DNA of 52,275 bases from the NCBI GenBank assembly GCA_902563055.1, contig CACEWE010000001.1, forward strand, positions 1-52,275. The letters are read 5' to 3'. Below are positions 1-8,516 of this stretch, one piece after another. Each line of letters begins with the position of its first letter. Position 1 is the first letter of the stretch. The stretch comes from an uncultured Gammaproteobacteria bacterium. GTDB taxonomy: Bacteria; Pseudomonadota; Gammaproteobacteria; Francisellales; CACEW01. The notes under the pieces are model-generated. The model was not told the DNA's origin. It did not search any database and saw nothing but the letters and a program-made list of their open reading frames with translations. The position numbers were made by a program, and so were the translations under genes.

Positions 1-525
1 TCTTATTCTCAAGCCTCCATACCTATTAGCCTTGAGCCAAAACGCCTGATGATGGAACCTTTAATGCTTGCTAAAATCTTATCCATCCCTGCTATGCTAG
101 AAACCGATAATACGCTCATTCTTGGCGGGGAAACAGGATATTGCGCCGCACTGATTGCGCCTTTGGTTAAGAAAGTACTGAACGTTGAATCAGACAGCAA
201 TCTTGTGAAACTTTCAAGTCGTTACCTCAAGCAACAAGGTATTTTAAACGTTAACAATAAAACAAGCCCCGATTTAAATATACCCAAGTCGGAAGAAAAC
301 TTTGATCTTATACTTATGATGCACCCTACAACTGTCCTTGACACAACTATTAAGCACCGTCTAAACCATGGCGGAAGACTAGTATGCCAAGTTCAAAAAG
401 GCCCAATGGTTCAAGTCCAGCTTTATACCAAAGCACAAAACTGCCACCAAATTAATCAAAAACGCATCTTTGAATACACCATAGAATCACAACAAAGATT
501 GCCACAAAATGATTTTAAATTCTAA
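1..525 (+). CDS. Protein-L-isoaspartate O-methyltransferase-like protein (partial, 5' end outside window)
   Basis: The reading frame is open from the first base, so the start lies upstream; the first visible ATG (49) is internal. The visible part contains a Rossmann-type SAM-binding segment (LILGGETGYCAALIAP) followed by a hydrophobic strand ending in an acidic residue (VLNVESD), as in the Pcm/PIMT family. The glycine motif is less canonical than in true repair enzymes (G-G-E-T-G). Pcm-like genes directly before tolC are a recurring arrangement in proteobacteria and are often considered catalytically doubtful. The stop is 9 bases before the tolC start, so the two are probably co-transcribed. 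Function beyond family membership is not claimed. Confidence 0.8.
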   Translation, partial: SYSQASIPISLEPKRLMMEPLMLAKILSIPAMLETDNTLILGGETGYCAALIAPLVKKVLNVESDSNLVKLSSRYLKQQGILNVNNKTSPDLNIPKSEENFDLILMMHPTTVLDTTIKHRLNHGGRLVCQVQKGPMVQVQLYTKAQNCHQINQKRIFEYTIESQQRLPQNDFKF

Positions 526-534
526 GGAAAAAAC

Positions 535-1855
535 ATGAAAAAGCCTATTTTATTCTCACTTTTATCTCTTATGGTTCTTTCATCAAATAGCTATTGTGAA
601 AACCTCCAGGAAGTCTATCAATTAGCACAAAAGAACAATGCTACTCTAGAAAATGCTAGGCAAACTTACTTAGCTGCGAAACAAAGCCCAGCAATTGCAC
701 GCGGCGCACTCTTACCTAACATTGGTGTAAAAGCTAACGAAGGCTACACAAACGATAGGATCAAATCAACAAAAAGCAACACTGATGCGTATACCTTAAG
801 CATTACGCAACCACTGATTAATTTCGCACGATATAAAAAATTATGGCCAGCAACGCCAAGCAGCCAAGCAAGCAGCCATCACCTATAACCAAGCCAAGCA
901 GCAACTTATTATCGACACCACTCAAGACTACTTTGCCGTTATTTTAGCTCAAGAAAACTTAAAATATGCCTTATCTAATGAAACTCAAAATCTACAACAA
1001 TTACATCAAGCACAACAAAAATTTGAAGTTGGAAGCGCCGCTAAAACAGATGTATTAACTGCACAAGCTGCCTATGATACTGCACGGGCAACAAGTATTG
1101 ATGCACGGAACAAACTTAGTAACGCCATGCAAGCCTTGACCCAGCTATGTGGACAAAATATAAATTCCATTTCGGGCATAGGATCAGAAATCCCTCTACT
1201 CTCACCAGAGCCTAAAGATCAAAAAGCATGGGTGCAACAAGCCTTGGCAAATAACCTTGACATCATTAATGCTCAAGCACAAATCCAACAAGATCAATAT
1301 GCGATAGAGACCAATAAAGCTGCTTTTTACCCTACCCTTAGTTCTTCAGCAACTATATCAGATGCTAAAACACACGCATCTGGAGTGACAACAGAAGCTA
1401 AATCTGCTGCAGCAAGTATTGAAGCCAAATTAAATCTTTATAATGGCGGAGCGGACAAAGCCTCAGTAAGACAAGCCAATCTTACCTATCTTGCAGATCG
1501 CGCAAACTTAGAGGCAATCATTCGAGATACACAAAGCCAAACTAAAAACAACTATCTAAGCGTTCTATCAGATATCAGCCGTATAAATGCTCTAAAACAA
1601 GCAGTAGCATCTGGAGAGGCCTCGCTTAAAACCACAACTGAAGCATATATGGTTGGTAATAATACTATTACAGATATCCTAACACAGCAAAGCTCTTTGT
1701 ATGACGCCCAGCAACAAAAAGCACAAGCATTAAACCAATATATCCTTGATTCTTTAGCATTAAAAGCAGCCATAAATGCCTTAAGTGATCAGGACATTAC
1801 GGCAATTAACAATTGGCTTAGCAATAAAAAAGACCAGCAAAAAGCTAAAGCATAA
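535..1855 (+). pseudogene. tolC: TolC-family outer-membrane efflux protein, interrupted by a frameshift
   Basis: TolC forms the outer-membrane channel of type I secretion and multidrug efflux pumps. The start at 535 has a good ribosome site (AAGGAAAAAAC before ATG) and a signal peptide ending around SNSYC-EN. The first frame runs through the first TolC repeat (SITQPLINFARYK) and then hits a stop at 886-888. From about 842 the next frame continues the family sequence without a break (NYGQQRQAAKQAA, then DTTQDYFAVILAQENL) to the stop at 1855. Reading 5 instead of 6 A at 835-840 joins both parts into a protein of about 439 residues, the normal TolC length. It may be a real inactivating mutation, a sequencing error in the homopolymer, or a slippage site. 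No second intact tolC is visible in the window. Confidence 0.85.
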
Positions 1856-1940
1856 GCCTCACTGCAAGAACAAAACATCGATCAGGTATCTATACTCTTT
1901 TAAAAAGCTGCAAGTAGTTGCATAACTTGAGATTTGGGCT

Positions 1941-1970
1941 AAAAAGCTCTATTGCACCCTCTGCAATAGA
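1941..1970 (-). terminator. Rho-independent terminator of lptF-lptG
   Basis: On the minus strand a perfect 9-bp stem (TCTATTGCA / TGCAATAGA) with a 5-base loop is followed by GCTTTTT. The lptG stop codon lies inside the descending arm, so the last codons of lptG form the hairpin. Confidence 0.75.
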
Positions 1971-3019
1971 AATGCAGCCAATGCCAGATAGACTAAGGCA
2001 GGTAAAAAAGAAATCAATGCCATGTTCTTATGATATAGCAATGCATAATTCATCGAAAATCTATCAACAAGAAAATAGCTAATACCAATGAGAAATGCGA
2101 TGAAAAGGTTTTTACCAAAATGTTTATATGCAGTTGAGCCATTAATGACAAACGGAACGGCAATAAGCATCATCACTAAACAAGAAAGAGGCATACTTAA
2201 GATTCTATAAAAGCTAGAGCGATAATTGGCAATGTTTGTTTGAGCGTTATTGCCAGCACGCATAAAACTCCACAAGCCATTAAAATTCGTCTCATCAGGA
2301 TTTTTATTTATTACCTTAAGCATTGTAGGCTTAATAAGTGATACATTAGGAACAAATTTAATTTTTGATGCTAGGATCTTATTATCATTTATTTTATATG
2401 CTTGAATATCATGCAAATCCCATGTTTGATAAGTTGGATTATAACTGGCGTAGCTTGCATGTGAAATATCACTAATTTTATCCTTGTGTACTTCATACTG
2501 ATTGACTTTGTTGATCGTATTAGAACTTTTAATATTATCAATAAGTACATAGCGATTATCTTGCTTAAACCAAGTAGATGTCTTGCCCATATTAACCACC
2601 TGATTACCAGTTGCCGTATTTTTTAATACGCTAGACTGATAATTCATACTAGGTACAATATAGCCACCGAGTAAAAAGGCAAATACCATAATAACAGCAG
2701 CACAACACAAGATGGTATAGCAGAAGCTTTTAATGGAAACGCCTGCACTTCGAATAATGAGCACTTCTTTTGATGCAGCTAGTATATAAAGACCAACTAA
2801 GGAGCCAAGTAGCACTACTATAGGTAATACTACCCATAAAAAATTTGGCAATTGCATTAACACATATATAAAGGCCTTGATCGTATCATAGTGCCCTGCC
2901 CCAACGTCCCCAAGTTCATTTACCAATGAAAAAATAGTTTGTATACCCAAAACCGCAATGGTAATCACCAGGAATGCCGCAAAAATATGCTGAAATATAT
3001 ACCGTCTAAGAATCCACAT
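1949..3019 (-). CDS. lptG: LPS export ABC transporter permease LptG
   Basis: LptG is one of the two inner-membrane permeases of the LptB2FG complex that extracts lipopolysaccharide and drives it over the Lpt bridge. The protein (356 residues) has the family layout: N-terminal MWILRRYIFQ amphipathic start, three membrane segments, a periplasmic beta-jellyroll domain in the middle (about residues 130-250) and three C-terminal membrane segments. It starts with ATG 14 bases inside the end of lptF, indicating translational coupling. It lies divergently upstream of pepA in the wider region, as in many gammaproteobacteria. The gene ends in its own terminator. Confidence 0.93.
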   Translation of the reverse strand: MWILRRYIFQHIFAAFLVITIAVLGIQTIFSLVNELGDVGAGHYDTIKAFIYVLMQLPNFLWVVLPIVVLLGSLVGLYILAASKEVLIIRSAGVSIKSFCYTILCCAAVIMVFAFLLGGYIVPSMNYQSSVLKNTATGNQVVNMGKTSTWFKQDNRYVLIDNIKSSNTINKVNQYEVHKDKISDISHASYASYNPTYQTWDLHDIQAYKINDNKILASKIKFVPNVSLIKPTMLKVINKNPDETNFNGLWSFMRAGNNAQTNIANYRSSFYRILSMPLSCLVMMLIAVPFVINGSTAYKHFGKNLFIAFLIGISYFLVDRFSMNYALLYHKNMALISFLPALVYLALAAFLLQRVQ

Positions 3020-4103
3020 TTTTTAATCGCTTATTTTTTTTAAACCAATAACAACCATCCAGATACCACAACCACACCAATCCAAAAACAAAAACCAGTC
3101 CATGTAATTGCCAAAGATTAATTTTGGTAACACCTAGCTGATGCTCCATCAGTGAATTAACACCAATAATACAATTGTAATAAATAATAAAAATAAGAAT
3201 AGCATGAAGAATATGGGCAAAGCGTCCTTGCTTAGAAGAGACTCTACATATGCATAAGCCTATGAGCATCATATTGAAAATAGTAAGCGGGAAAGTGGCG
3301 CGCCATTGAAATTGCGTTGCATTAGCCGGGGTATAATCTGCTAGCAATTGCAAGGTAGGGACAGCATCCATATTACTACTTGTCGATAACAAGGGAACGC
3401 CCATCATTCTAACTTTATACGTTTTGAAGGAGGTCTGTTGCATATTTGGGCTATTTTTATCCGTAATGGTTTGGCCATTGTACAAAACCAAGTATTGATG
3501 ATCATCTTGGTTGATGATTTTTCCAGATTCTGCAGTTATAATGGTAGCTGGATCATCAGATGTAGCTTTTTGGTAAGAGAAAACATGTCTAAAAGTTTTG
3601 CTATCTTGATCAAACTGATCGACATAGACAATTTGCGCACCATCATGAAGACTCACTAACTGCTTAGGGTGGATCATGCTCATAAGCGCTTTGCTACTGT
3701 CATTTTGCAGGATACTTTTTTTATACAAGGCCATATGCGGCATAGCATAAAAAGCCAAAAATGATACGATCACAAATAAAACATGTGCCGGTATCAAGGT
3801 GATTTTCAATAGATCCAAATAACTAAAACCACCGGCAAAAAGGACATGCAACTCGTTATTTGCAAATAAATAGCCATAGCAAATAACAATACCTAGAAAA
3901 AAACAAATCGGCAGCAAGACAGTGAGCTGGTAGGGCATAGCAACCCCAATAAGATTAAAAATTAACGCACCTGGCACCGAACCATCTGAGGCTTTAGAAA
4001 GCACCTGAACGAGCATATTGAGCAACACAATAATCAAAAGCATGCCAATAAGCGCAAGCATGGTATGAATAAGCTCTCTAATAATATAACGACGAATAAT
4101 CAC
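3006..4103 (-). CDS. lptF: LPS export ABC transporter permease LptF
   Basis: This is the LptF partner of LptG in lipopolysaccharide export. It has 365 residues, begins MIIRRYIIREL as typical LptF proteins do, and has paired groups of three membrane helices around a periplasmic domain (roughly residues 125-270). The start codon is GTG at 4103; no strong ribosome site precedes it, but no better in-frame start fits the family N-terminus. It overlaps lptG by 14 bases and is the first gene of the two-gene unit. The order lptF-lptG on the strand opposite to pepA-holC-valS matches the gammaproteobacterial arrangement, although three other genes are inserted between here. Confidence 0.93.
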   Translation of the reverse strand: MIIRRYIIRELIHTMLALIGMLLIIVLLNMLVQVLSKASDGSVPGALIFNLIGVAMPYQLTVLLPICFFLGIVICYGYLFANNELHVLFAGGFSYLDLLKITLIPAHVLFVIVSFLAFYAMPHMALYKKSILQNDSSKALMSMIHPKQLVSLHDGAQIVYVDQFDQDSKTFRHVFSYQKATSDDPATIITAESGKIINQDDHQYLVLYNGQTITDKNSPNMQQTSFKTYKVRMMGVPLLSTSSNMDAVPTLQLLADYTPANATQFQWRATFPLTIFNMMLIGLCICRVSSKQGRFAHILHAILIFIIYYNCIIGVNSLMEHQLGVTKINLWQLHGLVFVFGLVWLWYLDGCYWFKKNKRLKNVDS

Positions 4104-4182
4104 AAAGACTTAGGTGCAAATTTTTATCAAGCAACTATAACATAAAACAAATGAAATAACAGCCCTATCAAGCGTAAAAAAG

Positions 4183-4893
4183 CTAACTTTCTTGCTCCGG
4201 ATCACGCGTTTTTTTTGCCGCTGGCATTTTCTTCTTTTGCTGCTCAATGAACACAGGTACATATAGATGATGGGCAAATGGTCTAAACATCTGTTCCATT
4301 TTGTATTCTTGCTCTACAAATTGTTTATGCATGGCCTTAAATTGGCTATCTAATGTACTTTGATTGTCTTGCATATTGTTATAGAGCGCTTTTGCATCTT
4401 TATCTGATAAGGCTTTACCATTTTCGTATGCAATAATTTTTGTTTCAGGCTTAGCATCTTTTCTCTGTTTTTTCTCAATGTAGATATAGGTACTTTGTGG
4501 TTTATGTAATTGCATTTCTTGCTGCCATTTTGCTTGCTGAGCCATATGGTAGGCCTTTTGCGCATCATGAAGTTGACTCTGATTAATCCAATACGTAGCG
4601 CCATCATGTTTGTTATAAACTTTTAACCAATCATCGACACTAAAAAACCCTACATAGTTTTCATTAGGCAAGGTAAAGGTATCTATTACTTTACTTTTAA
4701 GGTTCTTGTCACTGTAAAGCGTTATTTCAATAGGTTTTACAGTAAGGGGCTTAGCTGCTGCCTGCTGCGCTACAAGCGCCGTATTGCTGTGTGTTTTTTG
4801 CACCGTAGTGCTTGATTGCTCCTTACAGCCAAGCATTCCAAAAGCCAGTATTGTACTTAGACCAAGCGGCAAAATGATAGATATTAATCGCAT
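4183..4893 (-). CDS. Predicted lipoprotein with SH3-like segment, unknown function
   Basis: I do not recognise the family. The 236-residue protein starts with a lipoprotein signal (hydrophobic stretch followed by GMLGC, Cys23 as lipidation site), so it is probably anchored in a membrane facing the periplasm. Residues 55-110 (ITLYSDKNLKSKVIDTF, then WLKVYN and TYWINQSQL) resemble a small SH3-like module. Residues 115-215 are charged, Gln/Lys-rich and probably helical. A clear ribosome site (AGGAG) stands before the ATG. It lies downstream of and divergent from the dehydrogenase at 4979; the 85 bases between should hold both promoters. It could be an envelope-stress or trafficking factor, but that is only a guess. 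Confidence 0.6.
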   Translation of the reverse strand: MRLISIILPLGLSTILAFGMLGCKEQSSTTVQKTHSNTALVAQQAAAKPLTVKPIEITLYSDKNLKSKVIDTFTLPNENYVGFFSVDDWLKVYNKHDGATYWINQSQLHDAQKAYHMAQQAKWQQEMQLHKPQSTYIYIEKKQRKDAKPETKIIAYENGKALSDKDAKALYNNMQDNQSTLDSQFKAMHKQFVEQEYKMEQMFRPFAHHLYVPVFIEQQKKKMPAAKKTRDPEQES

Positions 4894-4978
4894 ATTACAC
4901 TCCTATAACAATGAAAAACGCTTCCATTCTAAAACGATTTTCACTATGATACAAGCCTAGAGAACAAGAGGCCCATCT

Positions 4979-5749
4979 ATGCAAACGATTCTTATCAGCG
5001 GCGCAAGCAGCGGAATTGGCCAAGCACTTGCAATGCATTATGCCATGTCTGCCAAAACACTTATACTTCTTGGCAGAAATCCGCTTCGCATGGAGCAGAC
5101 TCATAAAGCATGTCAGCGTGCAGGGCTTGAAATTATCAGCCATCTTGGCGATGTTAATGATCAAAGAAGCATGCACACTTTTTTACAACCGCTCCTTCAA
5201 ACGCATTCTATTGATATAGCTTTTTTAAATGCAGGTCAATCTGCTAAACAAGCACGTCAATATGAAGACTGTCATAGCGCCCAGAGCCAAGATCATGCGC
5301 TTATCAACAGTCACCTTCATGGCATGATCAACATGCTTCACCCCATTATGGAAAAAATGCAGCAACAAAAAAGTGGCCATATTGTCTTTATGAGCTCGCT
5401 TAATGCCTTTATTCCGTTAAGTCAATCGCCCATATATGGCGCAGTCAAAGCCGCGGTTTTACATTATGGCTTAGCGCTGTATCCCAGGCTTAAGAAACAA
5501 GGAGTCAACGTTTCCATTATTTGCCCAGGATTTGTAAAAAGTCGCTTAACTAAGCTCAATCCATTTAAAATGCCTGGCCTCTTAGAGGCGCCCTGTGCTG
5601 CAAAAATTATTGACAAGGGTCTAAAGAAAAAAAAGCTCATTATTGGTTTTCCATGGCGCAATTATACAGCAACGCGCTGTTTTGCACTGTTGCCAAAATC
5701 CTGGCAAATTGCTTTGCTCAACAAAATGTTTGGCCATATTTCTTATTGA
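4979..5749 (+). CDS. Short-chain dehydrogenase/reductase (SDR family)
   Basis: This is a classical SDR oxidoreductase of 256 residues. The NAD(P)-binding motif is TILISGASSGIGQAL near the N-terminus, the NAG motif is FLNAGQ, and the catalytic Ser-Tyr-Lys set is visible in SSLNAF and YGAVKAA, followed by the PG motif (ICPGFVKS). The substrate cannot be told. A ribosome site (AAGAGG) precedes the ATG. The last 7 bases overlap the end of the convergent gene 5743-6438. The C-terminal tail (GFPWRNYTATRCFALLPKSW) is like that of small membrane-associated SDRs of the YqjQ/DltE type, which have no firmly assigned reaction. Confidence 0.88.
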   Translation: MQTILISGASSGIGQALAMHYAMSAKTLILLGRNPLRMEQTHKACQRAGLEIISHLGDVNDQRSMHTFLQPLLQTHSIDIAFLNAGQSAKQARQYEDCHSAQSQDHALINSHLHGMINMLHPIMEKMQQQKSGHIVFMSSLNAFIPLSQSPIYGAVKAAVLHYGLALYPRLKKQGVNVSIICPGFVKSRLTKLNPFKMPGLLEAPCAAKIIDKGLKKKKLIIGFPWRNYTATRCFALLPKSWQIALLNKMFGHISY

Positions 5750-6438
5750 TGATTGCTTATACCTAAAGCTTCACTGCCCCCGGACTCTCTTTGTTTTAGA
5801 TCATATAGAGAAGCTTGAATCTCCCGGTGCGTAGAAATATCATCTTCAAGCCAAGTAAAACCATAACCCAATATGGACAAACTTGTACACAAGAGCCAAA
5901 GCAACATCTTAAGCGTATCAGGCAAACCAATTTTTTCTTGTTGTGCGCTTTGATATACGTATTGGTAATTGAATAATAGGCCGCTAGTAGTAACCAAGGA
6001 TACTCTTAATATTTGATAGGCATAATCCTCCCATCTTTTTTTCCTTAAAGCCCTCCTTTCATCATTAATTGATATAGGAACCAGACCTTGCTCCTCGTCT
6101 GTACTTTGAGCATTTACTTCAAATTCTTTTCCTATCTTACCCCATCGTAGGTAACGCAAAAATGTAATGCATGAAAAAACTGCACTGGTAAATATAATTT
6201 CTTGTGTAAAATTAATGCCGTTATTTGCATCACACTGCCCACTTTTTGGTTTGGAACACGCAGCAGTTTTAATAAACCACTCTAATATATAAGGAAAACC
6301 AATTGCAATAATCCCATCATTAAAAATAGTATAGAACCAAAACTCACCGCGTTGCCGCCAAGGGTTATAAGAAAATAGACCTGGAAAGTCATTTTCGTGT
6401 TTATTGAATAATTCTTTTAAAGATCTAAGCTGCATCAT
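5743..6438 (-). CDS. Hypothetical membrane protein, possible accessory/effector-type gene
   Basis: I do not recognise the family. A strong ribosome site (AAGGAGAG) precedes the ATG ATG pair at 6438, giving 231 residues (MMQLRSLKELF). An upstream extension to 6555 is open but has no ribosome site and would run into the pepA leader. Three or four hydrophobic segments are visible (around FYTIFNDGIIAIGFPYILEW, EIIFTSAVFSCITFL, VSLVTTSGLLFNYQY and LKMLLWLLCTSLSILGYGF), separated by charged loops. One loop, after the first segment, carries two Cys (AACSKPKSGQCDA). AT-rich composition and an isolated position on the strand opposite to its neighbours fit a lineage-specific gene. It could be an effector that inserts in host membranes, but nothing in the sequence proves this. 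Confidence 0.6.
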   Translation of the reverse strand: MMQLRSLKELFNKHENDFPGLFSYNPWRQRGEFWFYTIFNDGIIAIGFPYILEWFIKTAACSKPKSGQCDANNGINFTQEIIFTSAVFSCITFLRYLRWGKIGKEFEVNAQSTDEEQGLVPISINDERRALRKKRWEDYAYQILRVSLVTTSGLLFNYQYVYQSAQQEKIGLPDTLKMLLWLLCTSLSILGYGFTWLEDDISTHREIQASLYDLKQRESGGSEALGISNHQ

Positions 6439-6609
6439 CTCTCTCCTTACTAATGTTTTATTAATCATAAAATTAACATATGAAGGAAATATGAATTTTA
6501 AAAAATAAAAACAAAGGAATATTGAAAAATAAAAACCGATTTTGCTGCCTTGCAAAAAAGCAAGGTTTCACGTAACATAGCAAGGTTCTATAAACTTTAC
6601 GGGAGAGAC

Positions 6610-8082
6610 ATGCGTTATACTTTAGCCCACGCGGCCACCAGTTCCAAATGTGATATTTTAGTTATTGGCATAACCGATGGCAAATGCCATATAAAAGACA
6701 AAGAAGCCAGTCAAACCATAAAAGATGCCATTAAAAACAATCCTTTTGGTAGCAAACAACAAAAATACCTCTTATTGCCTGGCGCCACTGGCTTTAGCGC
6801 TAAACGCGTACTTTTAGTTGCGCAGGAAAATAAAACACTCAGCCCTTTTAATTTTCGCGCTATGGCAAAAGACATTATTCTAGAATGCAAAAAAGCCCAT
6901 GCTGCCTCAATTGCTCTGGACTTAGAAAGTTTTCAACAACTTAAAAACGATCCAAGCCATACGACACGTCTTTTTATTGAAGCAGCTTCTGAGGCTTATT
7001 ACCACTATCACACTTATAAAAACACCAGTCGTGACCGCAATACCCCGAGCCTGCCGAAGTTTCATCTTATAGATAGTAATCGTAAAAATGCCGGCGCTAT
7101 TAAAAAAGGCGCAGAGGAAGGTTTTGCAATTGCAGATGCTGCAAGCTACGCAAGAGACTTAGGCTACATGCCACCAAACGATTGCACCCCTAGCCATTTA
7201 GCCAACGAAGCTAAAGCTATTGCCAAAAGCCACCCCAAGGTAAAAGCTACGGTATTAGACGAAGCCAAAATGAAGAAACTTGGCATGAATGCCTTACTAG
7301 CTGTTGGACAAGGTAGCGACGAGCCAAGCAAATGCATTATCATGGAATACCAAGGCCACACAGACAAAAAAGCCCAGCCTATTGTCCTAGTTGGTAAAGG
7401 TATTACCTTTGATACAGGCGGCATTAACCTTAAACCCTCTGCTGCTATTACTTGGATGAAGTTGGATATGTGTGGTGCGGCAAGTATGATCAGTGCCTTT
7501 CGTGCTGCCTGCCAATTACAATTACCTATCAATCTGGTTTGTATTATTGCTAGCGCCGAAAACATGCCTTCTGCAAAAGCAACACGACCCTCTGATATCG
7601 TTGAGACCCTTTCAGGGCAAACCGTAGAAATTCTCAATACCGATGCCGAAGGTCGTTTGGTATTGTGCGATGCCCTTACCTATGCAGAACGTTTTAACCC
7701 CAAAGCTGTAGTTAATGCTGCCACTTTAACTGGCGCAATTATTGTTGCGCTTGGCCATCATATGAGTGGTGTATTTAGCAATGACCAAAATTTAGCAAAC
7801 GATCTATTATCTGCAAGTGAAAAGGCAGCAGATCCTGCATGGCAAATGCCCATAAACGAGCACTTTGATAAGCTGTTAGATAGTGATATTGCCGATATTA
7901 AAAACATTCCAGATGGTGCACAAGCTGGAAGTGTCACAGCCGCTTGCTATTTATCACGTTTTACCAAAAACTATCCCTGGGCCCATTTAGATGTTGCCGG
8001 CACTGCCATGAAAGGCAAGGAAGCAACAGGACGCGTGGTTCCAATGCTAGTAGAATATCTGATTCAACAAAGTAACACATGA
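6610..8082 (+). CDS. pepA: Leucyl aminopeptidase (M17 family)
   Basis: PepA is a cytosolic, hexameric, two-metal aminopeptidase that removes N-terminal residues from peptides. The catalytic half carries the metal and active-site segments KGITFDTGGINLKPS and the family signature NTDAEGRLVLCDAL. The C-terminus (HLDVAGTAMKGKEATGRVVPMLVEYL) is typical. I place the start at ATG 6610 because GGGAGAG stands directly in front of it and the product (490 residues) has family length; an upstream TTG at 6550 lacks a ribosome site. The stop overlaps the holC start (ATGA), so pepA-holC-valS is an operon, as in E. coli and relatives. Confidence 0.96.
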   Translation: MRYTLAHAATSSKCDILVIGITDGKCHIKDKEASQTIKDAIKNNPFGSKQQKYLLLPGATGFSAKRVLLVAQENKTLSPFNFRAMAKDIILECKKAHAASIALDLESFQQLKNDPSHTTRLFIEAASEAYYHYHTYKNTSRDRNTPSLPKFHLIDSNRKNAGAIKKGAEEGFAIADAASYARDLGYMPPNDCTPSHLANEAKAIAKSHPKVKATVLDEAKMKKLGMNALLAVGQGSDEPSKCIIMEYQGHTDKKAQPIVLVGKGITFDTGGINLKPSAAITWMKLDMCGAASMISAFRAACQLQLPINLVCIIASAENMPSAKATRPSDIVETLSGQTVEILNTDAEGRLVLCDALTYAERFNPKAVVNAATLTGAIIVALGHHMSGVFSNDQNLANDLLSASEKAADPAWQMPINEHFDKLLDSDIADIKNIPDGAQAGSVTAACYLSRFTKNYPWAHLDVAGTAMKGKEATGRVVPMLVEYLIQQSNT

Positions 8083-8513
8083 GTACCCATAAGCTAAATT
8101 TTCATATATTACAAAGCAATGATGAGATAAGCTTTGAACGTTTTTTAGCAGGTCTTAGCCATCAGCTCATAAAGCAACATCGCATTCAGATTATTGCGCG
8201 CGATGCGCAACAAGCTGATGCTATCGATGCGCTTTTGTGGAATGAACCAGCAGAGGCATTTATGCCCCATAGCCTAGCAAGTGATCCTTTATGCCCCAAC
8301 CAAGCCATTACCATCAGCCACAAACTTGAAGATACACCATGTGAGGCCGTAATTGTCTGTGATTGTGAAAATATGCTTGATAGCGACCAAATAGTGCATT
8401 ATATTGTCGATCAAAACCCACAACGCTTACAAGCATCGCGCACTCTGTATAAAAACTTTAAACAACAGGGTAAGCTTGCACATATTATCAAACATCAATC
8501 TCAGGAAAATTAA
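8079..8513 (+). CDS. holC: DNA polymerase III subunit chi
   Basis: The chi subunit links the clamp loader of the replicative polymerase to single-strand-binding protein. The 144-residue protein has the family pattern: N-terminal FHIL strand, AGLSHQLIKQHRIQIIARD, DALLWN, then AFMPHSL and AITISHKLED. It starts within the stop of pepA (4-base overlap) and ends 3 bases before valS, the conserved position of holC in gammaproteobacteria, which supports a call on a weakly conserved family. Confidence 0.9.
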   Translation: MSTHKLNFHILQSNDEISFERFLAGLSHQLIKQHRIQIIARDAQQADAIDALLWNEPAEAFMPHSLASDPLCPNQAITISHKLEDTPCEAVIVCDCENMLDSDQIVHYIVDQNPQRLQASRTLYKNFKQQGKLAHIIKHQSQEN

Positions 8514-8516
8514 ATC

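Noticed and set aside
7164-7637. Open frame of 157 codons on the minus strand inside pepA
   Set aside because: It is antisense to the conserved catalytic half of PepA; no family pattern or ribosome site.
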